In this document: one piece after another, positions 34,901 to 46,289 of the stretch | How positions within the stretch are numbered: position 1 is the stretch's first letter | Layout of the letters: the number at the start of each line of letters is the position of its first letter | Assembly (NCBI RefSeq): GCF_963422355.1 | Contig: NC_085095.1 | Span: forward strand, 5,045,327 to 5,109,326 | Length of the DNA: 64,000 nt | Reading direction: 5' to 3' | DNA from: Corticium candelabrum | Lineage: Eukaryota; Porifera; Homoscleromorpha; Homosclerophorida; Plakinidae | Notes under the pieces: generated by a model | Database searches by the model: none | What the model saw: only the letters and a program-made list of their open reading frames with translations | What the model was told of the DNA's origin: nothing | Translations under genes and position numbers: made by a program

Positions 34901-36853
34901 GCAGCGGAAAAGATTAATGAACTAGTAAGAGGTGTCCCGTTGGGTGTAGAGCAAGTGACGGCCTATATTCAGACGAGAAAACTAAAACTTTCGCAATACC
35001 TGAAAGAGTATTCTCGCTCAGATTCTGAGACTTTGCCCGTAGAATTTCCATTTCGGGGAAACCAGCAAGCGAACATATATCAAGTATATGAACGTAATTT
35101 CCGGGAAACGTCGAAAGATTCCTGTGTACGTGAGATTATGGGTATCGTTGCTTTTTGTGGGGTCGGTCTTCCAATTCCCATGCAATTATTTTCTCTCGGT
35201 TCAAAGGGTTTGCACGAGCGATACTCTTTGAGGAAATTGTTTGAAGCGCCGAAGGAAGGAGGTGTGCGGCAAAAGGGGGACAGCCTGCACGTACCGGTGT
35301 CTATTGGGGTGCCTTTGTCTAAGCTGGAACAATATCACTTGGTTAATGTAGACACTGAAAATGATGCTTTTTCTGTTCATCCGCTAATTCAGCACTTGCT
35401 ATTTTGCCGTCAAGAGGAAAAGGATAGATTGGAATCTATTGGTGCTCTCAGCACTATGTTGAGCAAAGTCTTGGAGGGATCTCCTTTAGACCGGTGGCAG
35501 CTGTATAGCAAACTGTTTCCTCACGTAATGAAATGCTACCGACGTATGAACGATATGACTGTGTATGATATCAACTTTTTGTTACAAAGTGGAAAGAGGC
35601 TCGCACTGGTTGGTCATTTTCAGGAATCGATTAAGCTTTTAGAAGACTGTTTAAGCAAAATTAGGCAGAATGTTAGAGAACATAAGACTATGAATGAAGG
35701 CGAGACTTTGCTAGAGCTGGGATCGGCCAAGAGGAGACTAGGAAAGTTTAGTGAAGCAACCGAATGCACTCGTCTGGCTCTAGAAATATGGCGAAGACTT
35801 CCCAGCTCCCCTCGCGTTTCTAACCTTCAAGCAAGAACTAAGGAAGTTGTAGCAGAAATACACTTAGATTTGAACGAATTTCAGCAAGCTGAAAATTTGT
35901 TGAAAGAAGTGGAACCATTGATTGTTAGTCGTGGAGACGTGACAGAAAGCAATGACATGTCAGACATTTTTGAGCAAGCATCTTGCTTTGGAAACTTGGG
36001 ACGTGCCTGTTTCGGACAAGGCAAGTACGACGAGGCTATAGAAATGTTTCAAAAAGCGGAGAGTGTTTTACAAAAAGCTAACTACTTTCGATTTCATCTC
36101 TACAAAGCTCATCGTCTAGTGGCAACGGCTCGTAAGGCAATGGAGATGCATTACATGGATGTGTACCACCGCACTTTCAAGCAGTGCATTCGCGTACGGA
36201 AAGAGATTGAAAAGCACTACAATGCAAGACATCGTTATTACGCCTGGTTTTGCCGAGAAATTTCAACCCTGCGACTTAAAGAAGCCGAAAACATTAAAGC
36301 AGCTGATGATAAATTGCGTAAAATGAAGTTAGCTTTAAAACTGTGTCAAACAAGCTTACAGTGTCACTTGGATTTGTATAAGGAAAAGCATCAAAAAGTT
36401 GCCAAAGCCGCAGAAGTAGCTGCGCGCGTGTGTCTTGAATACTCTCAATGTGATGTGACAAGTGACAAGGTCATCGAGTTTCGAATAGTTACTGTCAGGT
36501 GCCTGCAGCTTGCTATAAGAATATGGAAAGATACACATAATGAGATGAAACAGAACTCATCGACGGTCGTCGAGCGAAAGATAGCAGAGCTACAAGCATT
36601 GGAGGCTGAGACGCGTGATCCAAGTGGCAATCTAAACGTGCGGTTACTGACACTAGAACGTAGCAGAACGAAAGACGAGGGACACGACACGCTTTATATG
36701 GCTGACAATGCAGTTCAAGCTCTGAACTTTCTGACTAGGGAAGATGGATCTAACTATGGTTCTACAAATCTGACAGCCGTGCATGTTGTAGGTTTACTCT
36801 ATTTAATTGCTGTTGTTACTATGCTCATAGTAAGTCGTGCTACTAATGTTTGA
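31954..36853 (+). CDS. Membrane-anchored NB-ARC/TPR (STAND, NLR-like) protein, right-arm copy
   Basis: Exons 31954-32007, 32296-32338, 32494-32811 and 34176-36853, with the same phases as the left-arm copy. The large exon has one extra codon (IRLIPWL against ILIAWL). It encodes the N-terminal membrane hairpin, the TLSSGE juxtamembrane motif, P-loop GQAGIGKTT, Walker B ILFVFDGCDE, a FTSK sensor position, GVPLGVEQ, VHPLIQHLL, helical TPR-type repeats and a C-terminal membrane helix. Both copies keep full open frames despite about 55 amino-acid differences, which suggests both are maintained. Substitutions cluster in the 105-125 segment, around 215-230 and in the 660-680 segment. The gene points away from the kinase gene in the spacer. 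Confidence 0.86.
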
Positions 36854-37464
36854 GTTTTAGTAAAACCTCCATGGAACTAAAACATTGACAAGAAGCGTTA
36901 TTTCTTGTATTTGAGGAGTAGCAAGAGCAGTTAGAGACAACGTTTTAAGTTCTTGTATATTAAGTAAATTGCTATTCAGTACTTGGTCAATTATGCTGAT
37001 AGGGTTAAGTTTTGCAGTAAGGACAATCTATATAAGCTCAGTTGTCACCACAATTTTTCTAAGGCGGATCGGAATGATGCTATTTTGCGATAAATTCAGT
37101 TAGTAAAGACTGTCAGCAACTTTACACTGCAATAAAATAAAACCTTTATCTTTCAAGTTGTAGAGAGGAGACGTCCACATGACAAACACCTTTTTACAAA
37201 AAATATTATTTTGAGTCATTATTTGTACAAGTATAGGCTGCATGGTTTCTGAAGACTGTTTTCAAACATGATTATCATTTTGGAACACGACTACAAGTTT
37301 GTTGGGCCAGGCACAGCTTATGAGCAGTTTGAGGATATGAAGACTGACCTTGTTTCTAATGGTAAGCGTAAGGGAGAATGTCCATATATACTGCCAGCTA
37401 GCACTGTTATAGGTACGTGTGTCCCACTTGAATGCTGATCGTTACATCGACATGTTTGTTAAAT

Positions 37465-40400
37465 TAAGCGAACTAAATTCGCTCCTGTCAAGCGATTCAA
37501 TAAATCATCAAACAAAACAAAAATAATAATTAAATAAATTATCAAATGCTCTAGTTCAAGCAGCTGGACATATGCTTTACGGTAGACAAGCGATTCGGTC
37601 AGCTGCGTCGATATTCTAGCGTAATGACGGGTATAACTAATGACACATAATGACGTACTATGTATGGTGTACATAGTATATTATGTGCAGTAGTGACGCA
37701 TGCGTGTTAGAGGTAGAAAATTAGAGGCTATCTCAAGATTATATACATACGAATCAAACGTTACATTGGTGACAGGAATGAGAATTCTTTCCCTGTCATC
37801 CATAACTACAGTTGGTTTCTCAATATGTGGCGGAGAGCATGCAATTTGTTTCCTTCCTTAGCGCCGTGTCCGTCGTTTTAAATAAGGACAGCGTTATATT
37901 GTAAATGCATGTCTTCAGGCTACGTGAACTTCAGAAGTGTCGGTGCAGTCCGACCATAGCGGACAGACGACGCACGGATAGTATCCAGCTTTATCTCAGC
38001 GTCAAAACCACAAGTTGACTCCATTTGAGCTAACATGAAATTGAGTAACTGACCAATCACAGCAAAAAGCGAATATTCTAATTAGTTCATGTGAGTATTC
38101 CGCATAGTGAAAACGATGACGAACATTTCTATGCTTCCTTTTCTTGCTTCATCGGTATGGCGCTACAGCTCACACAAACAACAACAGATCTTTCCTCTTC
38201 CATCCAGAAAATAGAAGTCACGTACCTATAGAGTGCGCTACAAATTGTGCACTCTGCGTCAACGTTTGATAGAATTCAACCTGACTGCAAACCAAAACGG
38301 GCTGCTGCCTGTATATTGTGAACCCGTCTTAGGCCTTCTGAACATTTTCACCGACGCAGACCAGACGAGAGCTTATATTGTGCTGCGAAACAGCCACTCA
38401 CTCGCCCAGCGTCATGCCATGCAAACTTTACATATGCAGTTGTGCGGATCGAGCCTTTTTTCAAGACCAGTCGGCGAACGTGAAAGGTGATCTTCAGAAT
38501 GTTGCCGAAAATTTCTGGTAGTCCGCCTCCGCATGTGTGCTCAGAAGTCTATCTGCTGTTGAGAAAGACGCTTGCTACCAGCCTACACCCGGAACTCCAA
38601 GAGGCAACGTACAAGACGGAGCTTCGCGCCAGACGTCAACAACATGAAGACATAATGGATTTCGCGCGATTTGCTGCCATACATCTGGCCATTTTTGTAG
38701 TGAACGTTCTCAAGTCCACTCAAGAACCGACTGACTGCCCAGTCAATGAACCGGCAAACCAATCGTTCCGCGTGTAGAATTCAAATTCCGTAATATAGCA
38801 TTCTACATCTACTTTTCTTTCAATTTTATGTATCTATATATTTTTAATGGAGGTATCATTAATCGTCCTGATCTAGTTCCGATTTAAATATTTCTCAGTT
38901 GGTTTCATCTCTCTCTTTCTGTACTGCATGTTAGTCTTTGATCTCGGTCTGGCCTTCCTGCACTGATCCCTTTTGATTTTCCATTGTTTCCTCTTTTCAC
39001 TATCTTGACCATCATCAATCTACTGCGCCAATTATGAATTATGTCCAATATCACTTCTACTTCTTCGTATAATTCTTTCAGCTTCTCTCCCTATTTGATA
39101 AAAGCTAGGCTGTACTCTTGCCTATCTATATATAATTTGGCAAGCTGATTTGACATAGATTGTCTCTTTAAATGTTAGTGACAGTTTCACCTCACTTGAC
39201 ATATAGTGTTGAGGAGGTGCGCATGCTATAAATGCTAATAGATTGTAAAAATTAATGTATCCATGTATATATATATATATATTTAATATACACATACTGT
39301 TGCTTCAAAAATAGAGAAGGTGTTTGATTCTCAGTCTTAGCTTATATAGGGTAACTGCAACGCAAAAATCAAATATTTATTTATGCTGAAAATCGGTAGT
39401 TCTAGTTGCATCCATGACAGAAAAATATTTTTAGATTTTAAAGTTAAGTCTTTGCTGAGAAATAGCAAGTCAAAGTTGCTTCCTGTTCTTCAAGTTTCAG
39501 AAACGGGCGTGTTGTAGTGTACAGGTCACAGAGGAGAGACGCGTGTGCATCTGTATGGTCAGCGGACTAGAAGAATGGAGTATATACATCCGGGAACTTG
39601 TATTGTGTTAGTTCAGTCATTGACCGGCATTTGGGACTAGCCAGTCATTCTTGAAATAGATCGTCTTGAGTTTAGCCGAAAAGAACGTCTCATATCTGCG
39701 TCTGACGAGAGAAAATCACTCGAGATCAGGTGACCGAGATTATGTCCCGTGAGTCATCCGTCTTCGTTGTCTGCGAGAGTAGAGGTTGACAAGGCAAAAC
39801 CAACAATTTGGCGAAAGGAAGTCAGATAATGAGCCTATCGACAGAGATGACTTGCGTCTCAAACGGAGTTGTAGAAACGAGATGGAGATATGATACTCTA
39901 GCTGTGACCGAGAATAGGTGCGATCAGGTTTCAGGTTCTACAGCAAGCATCGTTACGACGGAAGCTGACGTGACCCGCTCTACCTAGTTGCTATCCAGTA
40001 GGACTATGACGCTAGCATAGCAGCTAGGTCTGGTCTGGCTGCAGCTAGTTGGCTGAGAACGCGTACGAGTGACCGAGATTATGAAATGTCCGAGATTAGA
40101 TCCGAGACTCTAGTCCTTGTGCTGGTATCCTGACATTCTGTTGTGGTCTCTAGCTAGTTAGTGTACCGTGTCACCAACTATTTAGAAATCAAGGAAATGT
40201 CTGTTGTTTGTTTTCGATGTGATGGTGGGAGTGCAATTACTATACGGCGCGCAGATCTGAGATGCCTCCCATGCAGTTGCGAACGACGTAGCGTGCATCT
40301 TTGGTGCTACGTCAATGCGAACTGAACTTGACCATCAGAAGCTATATGTACGTTCTAGCCTAACGAATCTTGACTGTGTGGTCTTTCAGCGGACGTTTAG

Positions 40401-40674
40401 ATGATGCTACTGTCAGACAACAATGGTATCTGGTTACGCGGAGGCGTACTCGTGCAGCGAAACACCGGTATTGTTGGAACGCAATACGGATGCAACAGTA
40501 AACAACGGGTTTATAACGTTGTTAGGTTATTATACCGGTTTGTCTTGTCTTGTGGCAATCCAGACGTAAGTGCTTTATCTAAAATGTGGAAATGACATCA
40601 TGCATTTCTTCGAAAATCTGTTCTGATTTGAGAATAGAATCGTCATTCGTAGACTGCAGACGGTTGAAGTAACG
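37465..40674. other. Intergenic stretch with a weak retroelement-like remnant
   Basis: Two adjoining plus-strand frames (38233-38490 and 38487-38777) contain a stretch (TELRARRQQHEDIMDFARFA) faintly like the RRQ...E...F pattern of LTR-retrotransposon gag proteins. There is no protease, reverse transcriptase or LTR. The rest (38780-40670) is AT-rich without a supportable gene. Confidence 0.3.
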
Positions 40675-40832
40675 ATGAGTACGCTGTTTTGTTTTGTACT
40701 TTTCGTTTGTGTAGTAGATCTGTCTCTGGGAATGGCAAACGCTAAGGTAACCATTATTTTTGTGTTTTTCATTACTCTAGACTTTTCAATTTTGTAATGA
40801 AAGTAAAGTTCTAACGTTGCTAAGTGGTGCGG

Positions 40833-40906
<74 letters not shown>

Positions 40907-43208
40907 TGTTCTGCTTTTACTTGAGTCATTGTAAGTGGTGCAGGCCACATTGTTAGGTCACTTCCTAGGACTAGTTGCCGCCAATATAATCTCTCGACTT
41001 TGTTCGGATTTTGATTGTAGATTTTCGTATGATTTTTATAAACTGCCGTCTAAGTTAATTCTCCACGTTTCTGTCAATGCATGTTGATTGACAAGACTTA
41101 TACGTAGCTGGGTTGCAAAGGTGCAACCATGCAGGTTGAGTACTCTGTAGATCGGTCTGATCTGACAGAGTCATACATTAATTATCGGACATTCCTCAAT
41201 ATCGGACACTGGCGTACGGAAACCAGACGATGATTTCTTGTATCTAAGGCATGAATGTAGAGAGTAGTCACACTGTAACACGACGTGCTAGATTCAGCTC
41301 GATCACTTGGCGTATTTCTGTTCATGGTGACAAAACAGAATTTTCGCTGCTTTTCTTGTATATCGGGTACCCATCAAATATCGGACAGCCGCCCGTTTTT
41401 GCTTCCGACGGTACCACAGTTTACTGTCTGCACCTTGAAATAATAGGTACATGTCTCTTCTACTCGCAGTGATAACAACAGATCGGCAGCTTTGCACGTT
41501 GCTCTTCAGGAAGCTGAGGAAGAGGGGCAGATGTTGTTCACTAATACTAGTATCGGACACCCAAGTTTGCTTGATGCGAGTGCAAATAGGCGAGAACCCC
41601 GATGAATTGTGTTAATACTGACTGCAGACGTATTGTAAATGCTCGACGAGCATAAAGAGCCTTTGACTCGTCTCTGTATCGAAAGAATGTCTCTAGATAT
41701 GGCCGTCCACAAACAAACGAATGAACCTACAGGTGCTAAACTGAGAACATTTATAGGCCTCTTTCATCTAGCACGTCCTGAACATCGTCATTGTTCGCGA
41801 ACAAATGAATCTATAAACGGCGGTAGTATCTAGCCTCGCGTAGCCAGACCCCACCCCGCGTCATCTAAACATGCGTCACCTTGACATCTAGAACACTGCT
41901 TTTTGCGATCGTAGTTGTCTACTCCGCGTCTATATTGACCATACCTGCATCATAGGAGTCATTTCAAGATCTACTTTTCTCTCGATAAACTTCTTTTGTT
42001 TGATACAGAGACGAGTCAAAGACTTTCCGTGCTCGGTGGGCTTTTAGTGGACGTCTGCAGTCAACATTAAGACAACTCTTCACGGTTCTCGCCTATATTG
42101 CAGGGTGTCCGATAATAGATAACATGACCCGCCCCTCTTCCTCCGCTTCCTGAAGAGCAACGTGCAAAGCTGACGATCTGTTGTTATCTCTGCGATTAGA
42201 AGAGACATGTACCTATTATTTGAAGGTGCAGACATTGAACTGTGGTACCGTCGAAAGCAAAAACCGGCGGCTGTCCGATATTTGATGGGCGTGTCCGATA
42301 TACTGGAAAAGCAGCGAAAGTTCTATTTTAACACGTCGTGTTACCGTGTGACTACTCTCTACATTCATGCCTTAGATACAAGAAATCATCGTCTGGTTTC
42401 CGAACGCTAGTGTCCGATATTGGGAAGTGTCCGATAATTGATGTATGACTCTATACTTGCTATCCCTCATTTCTTTCCTTCCTTTTGTCTCTGTTCATCT
42501 TTTCTATTTCATCAGCTTCCGCATTCAACTCTAACTATAGATCGAGTCAACTAGAGATCTCCACTTCGCACGATCTTGGGCAATGCGCATCCACTCTTTG
42601 TTGGGCTTACGTTACATTTTTATGTATGCAGTATACAGTCACGCTAACTAGCTGCCTTAGCTCATTGTTTCTACAGTATTGATACCTGCCTTAGCTCGAA
42701 CATCAGTATTCCTCTGGTTCTCTTTTACAAGATGATTCGAAAGCAACGCAATCGGAATTAAACTCTGCAGTCTCTTGATGTGCCGAAACAGAGGTGTCCA
42801 AGCCTCATGCTCTGCTAAATAAAGAAGAGTTGGTATGACAGCTGCCTTGAACATTCTTTAATTTCTTTCTTAGTTTACTAAGTAAGTAGATTGTTAGATT
42901 GATTTCTAATACCAGAGGATTTTAAAGAAATCGTGTACCGCCAGTTGAAGCTATATGCAGTCGCGATACAACAATGCAGCACTATAATAAAAATTTGAAA
43001 GTCTCTCTCAATTCTGTCTAAAATGTTTGACACACACACATGCACACGCACGCACACACAAAGCACACACACACACACACACAAACACACGAACACAACA
43101 CCTGCACACACGCACGCACACATACACGCTCACACACTCGCACGCACACATACACGCTCACACACCCGCACACACTCGCACGCACGGACACGCGCGCGCG
43201 CGCGCACA

Positions 43209-43263
<55 letters not shown>

Positions 43264-44669
43264 CACATCACATCATGTATAATCTCAAAAAGGAGATATT
43301 AAGCCAAGTGCTGCAAAAGAATTAACCTGTGACTGACAGCAATGGAATCAAACGTTTTGCAATACTTTATTGTTATTCCGCGTAGGCAGAGACGCCACAA
43401 ACACAGCAGCAACCGTGTAACTCTAACGTGGTGGGCCCCAGAGGTTTTCCTGGTCCAATCGGCCAGACCGGTATGCCTGGTGTACCTGGTCCAGCCGGGT
43501 CTCCTGGATCTGCCGGACCTGCAGGAAGAACTGGAGAACCGGTAAGTTCAGTGCACGTCTCTAGAAAAAGCATCATTTTTGATAAACGTATTTTCAAAGG
43601 GTTCTGTTGGTCCAAGAGGATTGTCAGGAAAAATTGGGTTGAAAGGAGAAAAGGGGGATCCGGGAAGAGAAGGAAAACAAGTACGTATGCATATCGATCT
43701 GTGTGGTAAAATTGTCATTCTTAAGTTGACTGAATAAAGGTACCGTGAAAAGTTGTGGTTGTACAATGCAACGTATGTTTATAATTAGGGTGACTCTGGA
43801 ACGCGTGGAAAAGCTGGTCCAAAAGGAGAGAAAGGAGAACTAGGAATTAGGGGACCAATTGGTTCTGTAGGGATTAAAGGAATCAAAGGAATAAGAGGCA
43901 TAGAAGGCCCAAGGGGGCAGGTAAGTAGTGTGGCGGTTACGAAGTGTCTACACAAAAGTGCTAACACGTTACTTGTAGAAAGGAGAGCGTGGAGTACAAG
44001 GAAAACCGGGAATCATTCCTAGACTAGAAATCGACCGGCTGACATCGCTTGTACTGAATTTGTCAGCAAATCTGCAGGTTTGTGTGTTTACATTTTATGC
44101 AGCTACTCAATATTTGAGTTAATAAATACATTTTGTTGTATGTTGTTATAGTTACTACAGCAAGAGGTTGGCTTTCATTACAATCTGTATAATTATCGTC
44201 ATTCTGTTGACAAGCAAGTTTGTGATTATCAAATTAGGTTGCTTTGTTAAACGCCACTACCATTACCTCACAGTCAATCAATAATCAAAGTGAGTGGCGA
44301 TATGTTAAGGACAGCAAGATTATTACGACGAGTAGCGGCAGGCGTGCTGAAGCACACTTTAGTGTATCAGATTACGGTTATGATGTATCGAAGTTCAAGT
44401 TTCGTAGAGTGGAGCTGAACGCACAAGCTACAGGAGATCTGGATGGCAGTCACGAATATTTAGAAATGTATTTTAATTCTATTCAAGTCGGTAAAAAGTG
44501 GAATAGTGGAGTTTCAAATTGTGCTGGTTCTCTCTATCAAGTGGATTCTTACCCAATTCAAAAACAAGTTGAAGCTTCTACTTTTACGTTTGGCGTATTC
44601 GCGTCTTTTGGTACTGGCTGTCCAAAAGTGCAAGTAACACTAACAAAGTTCCAAGTCATGAAGAAATGA
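40675..44669 (+). CDS. Secreted short-chain collagen-like protein
   Basis: Exons: 40675-40746 (signal peptide [19 protein letters not shown], then MANAK), 43386-43541, 43600-43680, 43789-43920, 43979-44077, 44152-44166 (15 bases) and 44238-44669. All junctions are phase 0, as usual for collagen exons; about 328 residues. The middle exons encode Gly-X-Y repeats ([19 protein letters not shown] and on), about 46 triplets with no interruption across exons. A short heptad-like segment ([14 protein letters not shown]) could start trimerisation, followed by a 140-residue C-terminal domain of beta-rich appearance with two Cys that I do not recognise. AATAAA at 44695-44700 fits a polyadenylation signal. 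The link to the first exon across a 2.6-kb intron is inferred. Confidence 0.8.
40835..40904. repeat. (CA)n microsatellite
   Basis: About 35 CA units immediately before copy 2 of the dispersed repeat, in the first intron of the collagen gene. Confidence 0.95.
40905..41229 (+). repeat. Dispersed ~325-bp repeat, copy 2
   Basis: Same sequence and orientation as 16168-16490. Its last 60 bases are the left terminus of the fold-back element at 41167-42452. Confidence 0.85.
41167..42452. mobile_element. Fold-back element with iterated TATCGGAC motifs
   Basis: The left arm (41167 to about 41685) is the reverse complement of the right arm (about 42013-42452), apart from a deletion of about 50 bases. 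The ends read AGAGTCATACAT. Within each arm the motif TATCGGAC (or a one-base variant) recurs about five times. The loop (41686-42012) has no coding frame. Lengths and structure fit a non-autonomous fold-back transposon; the superfamily cannot be named. It lies in the first intron of the collagen gene. Confidence 0.75.
43029..43262. repeat. CA-rich microsatellite with CG core
   Basis: Interrupted (CA)n with CACG, CATA and CGCG variants, ending in a pure (CA)n run. It lies 125 bases before the first collagen Gly-X-Y exon. Confidence 0.95.
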
Positions 44670-45431
44670 ACAAGAGTGTGTTCCGGTTGTCGGCAATAAA
44701 CAAATGTTACTAGCACAGTTTAGAGCTACTAAAAGTATGTGTTTGAACGTTTAGGAAAGATTTCTCGAGTCGAGTAACAACGTAGCTCGTTTGCTAGACT
44801 ATAGCTTTTAATCGGCATTCTTTACTAGTAAATGGTGGACAAGCAAATTTGAAATGTCAGTAGTTTAAATAACACATTATAGTAAATTTTCGTTATACGT
44901 TGAGACATAAAGACAGAAATCTCCAGCATCAACAATCACTAGACAATTTCTCAAAATGAACACAGTCAACTCTACTAGCATTCTCATTTTTATGCGTACC
45001 TCCTGTTAGAACTTTCTTGATGGCGTTGATCCAGACTCAACCGATCAGTTGTTTGGAAATCGAAATCCTTTCTTCAGGCATGCGTGAAATATAAACTGCC
45101 CATCAAAGCGAAAGTTTTATTGTAAAGAAGTCCATGCCATGCAATAGCTGATGTTCCAAAGAGTCAAGACTTACGTATACGCGTTGGCAACATAGTTCAT
45201 CTATTTAATTTTTATCCATAGTTGTTTGGGGGTTGTACATTCAATCAGTTGTTGTGTACAGTTCCACAGGGTCAAGCAGAGATCAACCATATTTCGTTTC
45301 GATACAGGAATGCGGCATTCTTTAGAGATGCTGATGCATTCTATTCCTGATGAAATCTGAACAGGCCACGTCGAGGGTCTTACCATTGGGTTTAAGAGAG
45401 ACGTCTCGTTCTGCGGCAGCTGCTTCTAGTG
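44670..45431. other. Intergenic stretch, no gene recognised
   Basis: After the collagen polyadenylation signal I see only AT-rich sequence and a short minus-strand frame (45201-45386) without recognisable features. Confidence 0.4.
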
Positions 45432-45760
45432 TTTAGCAGTTACTGTTGTTTGTCCAATGCCAGCTTTCTTGGGCTGTCATAATTATTGCTACTGCTATCT
45501 ACACTATACTGTTATGTGGACTATACCGATTACAATAAACTTCACTATCGTGTATCTACCAGTCACGCTGGCATTCCACGATTATGCAAAACGTCTGCAT
45601 GCAGACTGTGTAAATTACGTGTTGGCCATAGCAACCGCAATATATTACACATAGGCGGTAGAGTACTACAGCTGTGTTAAAAAGAGAAACACTACATGTG
45701 TCGCGGGGAGCATGCATACCAAAGCCGTTGTATGCATACCATGCATGTACGCGGTTTTGC
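45432..45760 (-). pseudogene. Deleted third copy of the NB-ARC gene region
   Basis: 45432-45475, read on the minus strand, is a diverged P-loop (KAGIGQTTVTAK) in which the Lys of GKT is Gln. Directly upstream, 45560-45740 matches the 5' flank of the duplicated genes (15115-15300 in the left arm) at high similarity. The intervening exons are missing. The order and orientation match the left arm, so this is an internally deleted copy. Confidence 0.65.
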
Positions 45761-45884
45761 TACACATGTTATGAATAGTCGACAGCGGAGGACCCTGGAG
45801 AGGGCTACAGCCCCTCGCTCAGTATCTAGAAATTTAAATAACTTTTGCAACTCTGTTTACAGTCTGGCAAGCGAGATAGTTTTA

Positions 45885-46250
45885 CTTACTAATCCACTGT
45901 ACAGCCCCAACATCTTCCTACGCCACTCCCTAGAGTCAAAGTGAACCAACGATGTTGCTCACCTGTACGTTCACCGCTTGAAATTGAATTCAATAGAAAT
46001 CGTAGCAACGCCAGCAAGCTAAGAGTGCCGGTCGCAACAAACTCTAGTAGAAACTGTGTAGCCAGAGTGCAACTCCAAGTGCTATAACTGTCAGACTGAA
46101 CGACGTCCACTTCTTGACGTATATGTAAGTCAGTACTCCTGCAGAGACAAAACCGCCAGGTTGAGACGTGGGTTGAGTAAACATAATGCATGATGTCAGA
46201 GAACACGTCTAACTGCGTGCGTTGGCTGCACGCGGTACGTTTTTGGTGAT
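45885..46250 (-). pseudogene. Copy of the kinase gene's membrane-hairpin exon
   Basis: The reverse complement matches 20540-20870: the end of intron 8, exon 9 (LLEFVATGTLSLLALLRFLL, NSISSGERT) and flanking intron. A deletion in the first helix shifts the frame. The homology starts directly after the kinase gene's (GT)n and ends where 20845 begins CAGTGGCGTAG. Confidence 0.75.
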
Positions 46251-46289
46251 ATATATTTAAATAAACAAATATAACAACATAATGCAAAT

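Larger units (their letters stand above)
30490..37464 (-). repeat. Right arm of large inverted duplication
   Basis: Reverse-complement partner of 8692-16171. Lacks the SINE-like insert of the left arm. Its inner edge is near 30490 (AGCCTGGATGTGG) and its outer edge near 37464, beyond which the DNA is AT-rich and unrelated to the Tc1 remnant next to the left arm. Confidence 0.93.

Noticed and set aside
38233..38777. LTR-retrotransposon gag gene
   Set aside because: Only a faint pattern over about 20 residues; no LTR, protease or polymerase nearby, so kept only as a remark on the intergenic stretch.
43018..43325. Long His/Thr- or Cys/Val-rich frames in CA repeats (also at 6440, 18499, 20310)
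   Set aside because: Dinucleotide repeats are open in several frames by construction.
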